From the NCBI GenBank assembly GCA_003488965.1, contig DNJW01000239.1, forward strand, positions 4,364 through 14,354: DNA of 9,991 nt. The letters are read 5' to 3'. The position numbers and the translations under genes were made by a program. This document shows, one piece after another, positions 7,087-9,991 of the stretch. The notes under the pieces were generated by a model. The model had not been told where the DNA came from. It did no database searches and saw nothing but the letters and a program-made list of their open reading frames with translations. The first letter of the stretch is position 1, and each line of letters opens with the position of its first letter. This DNA comes from Lachnospiraceae bacterium (GTDB taxonomy: Bacteria > Bacillota > Clostridia > Lachnospirales > Lachnospiraceae).

Positions 7087-7197
7087 TTAAAATCCTCCAA
7101 TAATATCATTAGGAACATAATGAATTGTCTGTCCGTAAACCAATGGAAGTTCATAAACTTTCAATATACCATCCAAAAAAATAATATTTTTCGCCAT
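7087..7197 (-). pseudogene. Remnant open frame directly upstream of and in frame with the DUF262 gene
   Basis: A 36-codon frame (MAKNIIFLDGILKVYELPLV at its start) ending in TAA, immediately followed by ATG with a GGAGG seven bases before it. It reads on, in frame, through a second TAA after MAGCTCENWSL to the DUF262 protein. An overlapping frame (7151-7276, ending KYYFFGWYIESL then TGA, no start) also looks coding. A seven-T run on the minus strand at the crossover would be a natural place for a frameshift. I cannot name either frame. Together they suggest eroded coding DNA rather than a leader. Confidence 0.35.
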
Positions 7198-7276
7198 CCT
7201 CAATCTGTTCCTCCGCCCATGGATAGAAAACCCTTGACTCCCTAAACTCAATATTATCATACAAATCGAAGGCCTG
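7151..7276 (-). pseudogene. Unidentified coding remnant, C-terminal-like fragment without start
   Basis: A 41-codon stretch after an in-frame TGA reads like protein: YDNIEFRESRVFYPWAEEQI, then EDGEKYYFFGWYIESL and stop. There is no ATG and no ribosome site. Charged and aromatic content resembles the small immunity-like proteins nearby. No family recognised. Confidence 0.3.
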
Positions 7277-7302
7277 TCATTATTTTTATTACCCCATTCT
7301 TC

Positions 7303-7419
7303 TTACGTTTTATAAGCTGCTCCTTTCATCCGTTTCTTCTGCACCAGTTCTGCCAGCATACGGAGAACATCTTCATATGACTGGTATATGCCTTTATAAA
7401 TTCCCAATGTTTCCTCTTT
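7303..7419 (-). pseudogene. Unidentified remnant in frame after the Imm26-like fragment
   Basis: Directly after the TAG at 7420-7422, the same frame stays open for 38 codons (LGIYKGIYQSYEDVLRMLAE, then LVQKKRMKGAAYKT) to a TAA. It has helical, protein-like composition. A TTG start with AGAGGA just before it is possible, but it is more likely the tail of a deleted gene. No family recognised. Confidence 0.3.
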
Positions 7420-7496
7420 CTATAATCTTGCGTAGGAATTTATGTTATTTGAAAGAGGTATTTCAATAATATCTCCTATTTTTTTCTTTTTGCCAT
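7420..7496 (-). pseudogene. Imm26-like immunity protein N-terminal remnant (frameshifted)
   Basis: An ATG at 7496, with GAGGA about 12 bases upstream, begins MAKRKK and hits a TAG at once. In the neighbouring frame the text continues KKKKIGDIIEIPLSNNINSY and stops at 7420. One missing A in the poly-A run would join them to MAKRKK-IGDIIEIPL, which resembles the start of Imm26-family immunity proteins of polymorphic toxin systems (my recollection: K-x-G-D-I-x-x-I-P-L near the N-terminus). The remainder of a normal Imm26 protein is missing. It follows the gene at 7545-7913 closely on the same strand. Confidence 0.42.
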
Positions 7497-7544
7497 TTGT
7501 TATTTATCCTCATCCAAACGGTTCATTTAGATTGTGTTCATCCA

Positions 7545-7913
7545 TTATCCGCTTTCTACTTCTGTTATTACTTTTTTTAGTTCTTGTTCGTCAAAAAGAA
7601 ACGGTGCTAAAAAATTACAAGCAATTTTACTCTTTTCATCAGAAGCAGCTTTATTCCAACGCTTACATTTTCTCATCAAAATAATTGCTTGATTTCTGCG
7701 GTCAGGTCTATTACTTAGCTGAAACCAACTTTTCCATTGGATACCCTTGTCGCTCTCTATTAACAAATCCCGGACTTGAATACATAACCCAGCAACAAAT
7801 GGGCTTCCCGAAACTTCCTCATTGTCTGGCATTGTGTGAAATTTTGCTTCTAATAATGCTTTATGCAAATTGAGCAGACCATAATAATCTAATTTAAGAT
7901 TATATTCATTCAT
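7545..7913 (-). CDS. Hypothetical small protein, possibly immunity-like
   Basis: A 122-residue soluble protein, no signal peptide or membrane segment. It starts MNEYNLKLDYYGLLNLHKAL, has a helical first half, a middle region with SGSPFVAGLCIQVRDLLIES, then WKSWFQLSNRPDRRNQAIIL, an R-W-N-K-A helix and a closing FLAPFLFDEQELKKVITEVE. It looks complete, and the ATG at 7913 has AGGAG about seven bases upstream. I do not recognise a named family. Its size, acidic helical character and position directly before an Imm26-like remnant suggest an orphan immunity or antitoxin-like gene (inference). It should share a transcript with the surrounding minus-strand genes. Confidence 0.75.
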   Translation of the reverse strand: MNEYNLKLDYYGLLNLHKALLEAKFHTMPDNEEVSGSPFVAGLCIQVRDLLIESDKGIQWKSWFQLSNRPDRRNQAIILMRKCKRWNKAASDEKSKIACNFLAPFLFDEQELKKVITEVESG

Positions 7914-7937
7914 TATAATTCTCCTATAACTTTCGAG

Positions 7938-8079
7938 TCACCTTTCATCATTTTCTTCGTTGTAATTATCCTTCCAAATGATAGTTTTGCTCTGCTTTCC
8001 TGTTAAAATACTATATTTTTATAAGTAATCCCGATAATTTCTTCATCTCCCCATGATAATATCTCCAAACACAGTTACT
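7938..8079 (-). pseudogene. Unidentified coding remnant with frameshift
   Basis: The gap between the 7545-7913 and 8113-8898 genes holds two abutting coding-like frames. One reads LEILSWGDEEIIGITYKNIV and stops at 8003. The next frame reads LTGKQSKTIIWKDNYNEEND and stops at 7938. A single-base shift near 8003-8010 joins them into one coherent C-terminus. There is no start. The fragment's family is not recognised. Confidence 0.35.
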
Positions 8080-8112
8080 GAACTCTCCAGCGACAAATTC
8101 TTGTTTCTATTT

Positions 8113-8898
8113 TTACTTGTCATCTCCGCCCTGCCTTTCACGGTACAGTTCAACCAGTCGGCTCTGTAGCTCCAGCCCCTGTCTATAATATTCCAATAGC
8201 TGCTCTGTGCTGTATTCCTGTTTGATATTATAATCGGAATAACTATTTGCGCTTGCCGGGTCTATTCCATTCCACAAGCGACATTCTTCAAAATTATTGC
8301 TGCAATAATTTGTTTCAAAAAAACCACCGTCAAATACAGATAATTCCTTCCCGTCATCTAAAGATTCTGCTGTTATTTCAATGCAGACAGACACATCATA
8401 GTGGTCTTTGGAATCAGCATCCGACATGTTTTCAAAAAGAGGTTCCTGCTTTATATTTCTCTTGCAGATCTGCAGGCGGACAGTTTTCAGAACATTCTTG
8501 TACTCCTTTTCAGCATATTGGTTCACCGGAAACAGCATCATATTTTCTTTGCAAGTCCTCTCGCTGATATATTGGTCAAAGCCATAATAAAAACAGTACA
8601 TTCCGCCATCCTGATCTTCCAATATCAAAACCGGGCCGGCAGATTTCCAATAGTAACGCATGAATCCTGCGTTATCCGGTTCTTCGGTCACCTTCGGCAA
8701 TACAGATGCTTGATATCCCCAGCTTTTAATCTCATCCTGACAATCCGGAAGTTCTTTAATGATAGCCTGCGTAATGCAATATTCTGTTTCCTTCTTTTTA
8801 TATTGCCAAGTTATAAATATAGCAATCAGCAGAAATGCCGGCAAGACAAGAAATATCCATTTCCTATAAGCCCTCTTTCCGGTTACTGGTTTTTCCAT
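8113..8898 (-). CDS. Hypothetical membrane-anchored protein (single N-terminal TM)
   Basis: A 261-residue protein not recognised as a family. A basic N-terminus (MEKPVTGKRAYRK) is followed by one hydrophobic helix WIFLVLPAFLLIAIFITWQY (14-33) and a lysine-rich stop-transfer. There is no lipobox. By the positive-inside rule the short N-terminus should be cytoplasmic and residues 38-261 outside. The outer part is polar with several cysteines (for example YCITQ, LPDCQ, MYCFYYGF, TNYCSN) that could form disulphides. The C-terminus is a helix (STEQLLEYYRQGLELQSRLV). The ATG at 8898 has GGA five bases upstream. The DNA upstream contains remnants of another short membrane protein with a similar N-terminal K-R-W-K start, so this may be the survivor of a duplicated pair (inference). 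Confidence 0.75.
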   Translation of the reverse strand: MEKPVTGKRAYRKWIFLVLPAFLLIAIFITWQYKKKETEYCITQAIIKELPDCQDEIKSWGYQASVLPKVTEEPDNAGFMRYYWKSAGPVLILEDQDGGMYCFYYGFDQYISERTCKENMMLFPVNQYAEKEYKNVLKTVRLQICKRNIKQEPLFENMSDADSKDHYDVSVCIEITAESLDDGKELSVFDGGFFETNYCSNNFEECRLWNGIDPASANSYSDYNIKQEYSTEQLLEYYRQGLELQSRLVELYRERQGGDDK

Positions 8899-8960
8899 TT
8901 TTCCATATCCTTTATACTTCCCATAAAATTTATACCCGCATCCTTATCCTTGTATAATCA

Positions 8961-9114
8961 TCATCCATGCTGTGCCGGCCATTCCCAAGAACCGTATACT
9001 TGTTCCACGATATACTCTATGGACGGCTTATAGTATTCCTCTAATGTATTACATAAACCGGTATTCTTCCTTACGGGAGCCGTGGAAAATTACGTTTTCC
9101 GTATCATATTTCAC
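8961..9114 (-). pseudogene. Unidentified coding remnant, frameshifted
   Basis: Two frames carry protein-like text. From a GTG at 9114 comes VKYDTENVIFHGSRKEEYRF, stopping at 9049. A shifted frame reads NTGLCNTLEEYYKPSIEYIV, then EQVYGSWEWPAQHG, stopping at 8961. The second is clearly coding in style. No start or family is evident. Confidence 0.33.
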
Positions 9115-9440
9115 TCAGACCAGCCCCCAATAAAAGGTATGGTAAATGATAAAGGCCACAAGACCGCCAAACATAAGTATCCCTGCCGGAAAGAGCACAA
9201 AAAATAGACTTTTCCATATCTTCCATCGCTTTACCCCAACTCTCCCCTAGTCACAAAGTGCGTAAATTCAAGGGTTTCTATAAACGAGTCCCCTAATCCG
9301 CCCGGTTCACCCTTTGTAGACAACATGCGACTTCCACATGCCACAAGTGTGCAATAAAGATGCCCCCGTATTGTCAATATTACATATTCTGTTTGGCTAA
9401 AAGATACAGACAGCTTAAATCTTTCAAGATTTGATGGCAA
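9115..9440 (-). pseudogene. Frameshifted small membrane protein gene remnant
   Basis: From a TTG at 9440 an open frame of 69 codons runs through SQTEYVILTIRGHLYCTLVA to FVTRGELG and TAA at 9231. At the final GGGG run, one extra G would shift it to VKRWKIWKSLFFVLFPAGIL, then MFGGLVAFIIYHTFYW and a TGA at 9115, a convincing transmembrane helix with basic flank. So it looks like one gene split by a one-base loss in a G-run. The TTG has no good ribosome site. No family recognised. Confidence 0.38.
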
Positions 9441-9494
9441 TTATAACTATTAACTATATTCCTATGTATTCTTCCGTAATGCCTCTACAATTCA

Positions 9495-9647
9495 CTACCC
9501 ACCCGCCGTTTCATTATATACCTCATTCAAAAAATCAATCAAATAAAAAGACCTTATATTATCATTTAAACACTTCATACTTGAAAAAGGTATACATTTA
9601 TAAATAATCTCTTTTGTCTCTATACATCTGTGTAAAACACTTTTCAT
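9495..9647 (-). CDS. Small ORF, hypothetical protein
   Basis: A 50-residue frame starting four bases after the stop of the 9652-9924 gene. It begins MKSVLHRCIETKEIIYKCIP and ends NEVYNETAGG. An AGGA lies only two bases before the ATG and a GGA about ten bases before, so initiation would be by coupling. Composition is AT-rich like its neighbour. It may be a real small gene or the tail of a broken one. The stretch 9441-9494 to its left shows no further gene. Confidence 0.35.
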   Translation of the reverse strand: MKSVLHRCIETKEIIYKCIPFSSMKCLNDNIRSFYLIDFLNEVYNETAGG

Positions 9648-9651
9648 CTTC

Positions 9652-9924
9652 CTAATATCCAAATTTATATTTCATGTAAATACGGCATATTTCATCTCTA
9701 CTTTCCAAAATCTGTTTTTCAATTTCTTCCTTTTTTTTATGTGGAAATCTTGGAATTGAGACTCCATTTACATTAGGTGTTGACGTCATTGCAAGCTGAC
9801 GCGTAATATATTGCAAATGTGAAATCATTGTTAATATATCATTTAAGACATTTTTATCAACCCTAATTGATTCTTTTGAGTTTACTAAACAATTTAATTC
9901 CTCTTTTAAACTATCAATATTCAT
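9652..9924 (-). CDS. Hypothetical small helical protein (possibly the C-terminal part of a gene running off the window)
   Basis: A 90-residue soluble protein with no recognised family. It has two helix-rich blocks (MNIDSLKEELNCLVNSKESI and KKKEEIEKQILESRDEICRI) around a loop with TSTPNVNGVSIPRFPHKK, no membrane segment and no signal peptide. The DNA is distinctly AT-rich. The ATG at 9924 has only a weak purine stretch (AGAGCAGAG) before it, and the frame stays open without a stop up to the window edge at 9991, reading YSLYDILRNNDFISIFRAES before the ATG. Thus either a short gene starts at 9924, or this is the end of a longer gene starting beyond 9991. Confidence 0.6.
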   Translation of the reverse strand: MNIDSLKEELNCLVNSKESIRVDKNVLNDILTMISHLQYITRQLAMTSTPNVNGVSIPRFPHKKKEEIEKQILESRDEICRIYMKYKFGY

Positions 9925-9991
9925 AAAAGACTCTGCTCTAAATATGCTAATAAAATCATTATTGCGTAAGATATCGTATAAGGAATAATTA

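Noticed and set aside
7442..7684. Plus-strand frame with a very hydrophobic leucine-rich stretch that mimics a transmembrane helix
   Set aside because: It is antisense to the lysine/glutamate-rich end of the 7545-7913 gene, which explains the leucine runs; no ribosome site.
8401..9033. Long plus-strand open frame (210 codons)
   Set aside because: It lies antisense to the membrane-anchored protein, has no ribosome site, and its composition (runs of F, H, I, Q) is typical of an antisense shadow.
1..9991. CRISPR arrays, tRNA or rRNA genes, insertion sequences, integrases
   Set aside because: No regularly spaced repeats, no cloverleaf-like or rRNA-like stretch and no transposase or integrase motif were seen on either strand.

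Overview
The window looks like a chromosomal stretch of a low-to-moderate-GC gut Clostridium, most likely Lachnospiraceae. I infer this from strong AGGAGG-type ribosome sites, the AraC regulator with a GyrI-like domain, a PrdX-type deacylase, a WYL-type regulator, and tracts of small immunity-like genes. It was judged from sequence alone; no database was searched.

Part one (about 1-4300) is ordinary, compact, intact coding DNA. A plus-strand M20 amidohydrolase (107-1351) converges on a minus-strand AraC/GyrI-type regulator (1390-2244). Their ends share a hairpin whose U-tract serves the regulator. Next comes a minus-strand unit read from 4242 down to 2420: ybaK-type Cys-tRNA(Pro) deacylase, PrdX/ProXp-ala-type Ala-tRNA(Pro) deacylase, then a GNAT acetyltransferase. 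The two deacylases both clear mischarged tRNA(Pro) (known for the families) and lie 18 bases apart behind an extended -10 promoter.

Part two (about 4300-9991) is more AT-rich, entirely minus strand, and visibly eroding. A WYL-type regulator (4349-4685) has lost its middle and changed frame. Then follow four intact small unknown proteins (4820-5581, 5713-6177, 7545-7913, 8113-8898), a DUF262 (GmrSD-N/ParB-like) protein (6178-7026) that has apparently lost its proper start, and small ORFs at the right edge. Between them lie gene remnants split by single-base frameshifts or in-frame stops. One (7420-7496) reads like the N-terminus of an Imm26-family immunity protein. The simplest reading is an accessory tract of orphan immunity/antitoxin-like genes, some alive and some dead, next to a decayed DUF262 locus. 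No toxin gene, integrase, transposase, CRISPR array, tRNA or rRNA was seen.

The most useful leads are the paired tRNA(Pro)-editing deacylases, the DUF262 frame broken by three in-frame stops, and the chain of immunity-like gene remnants. None amounts to a proven new system.
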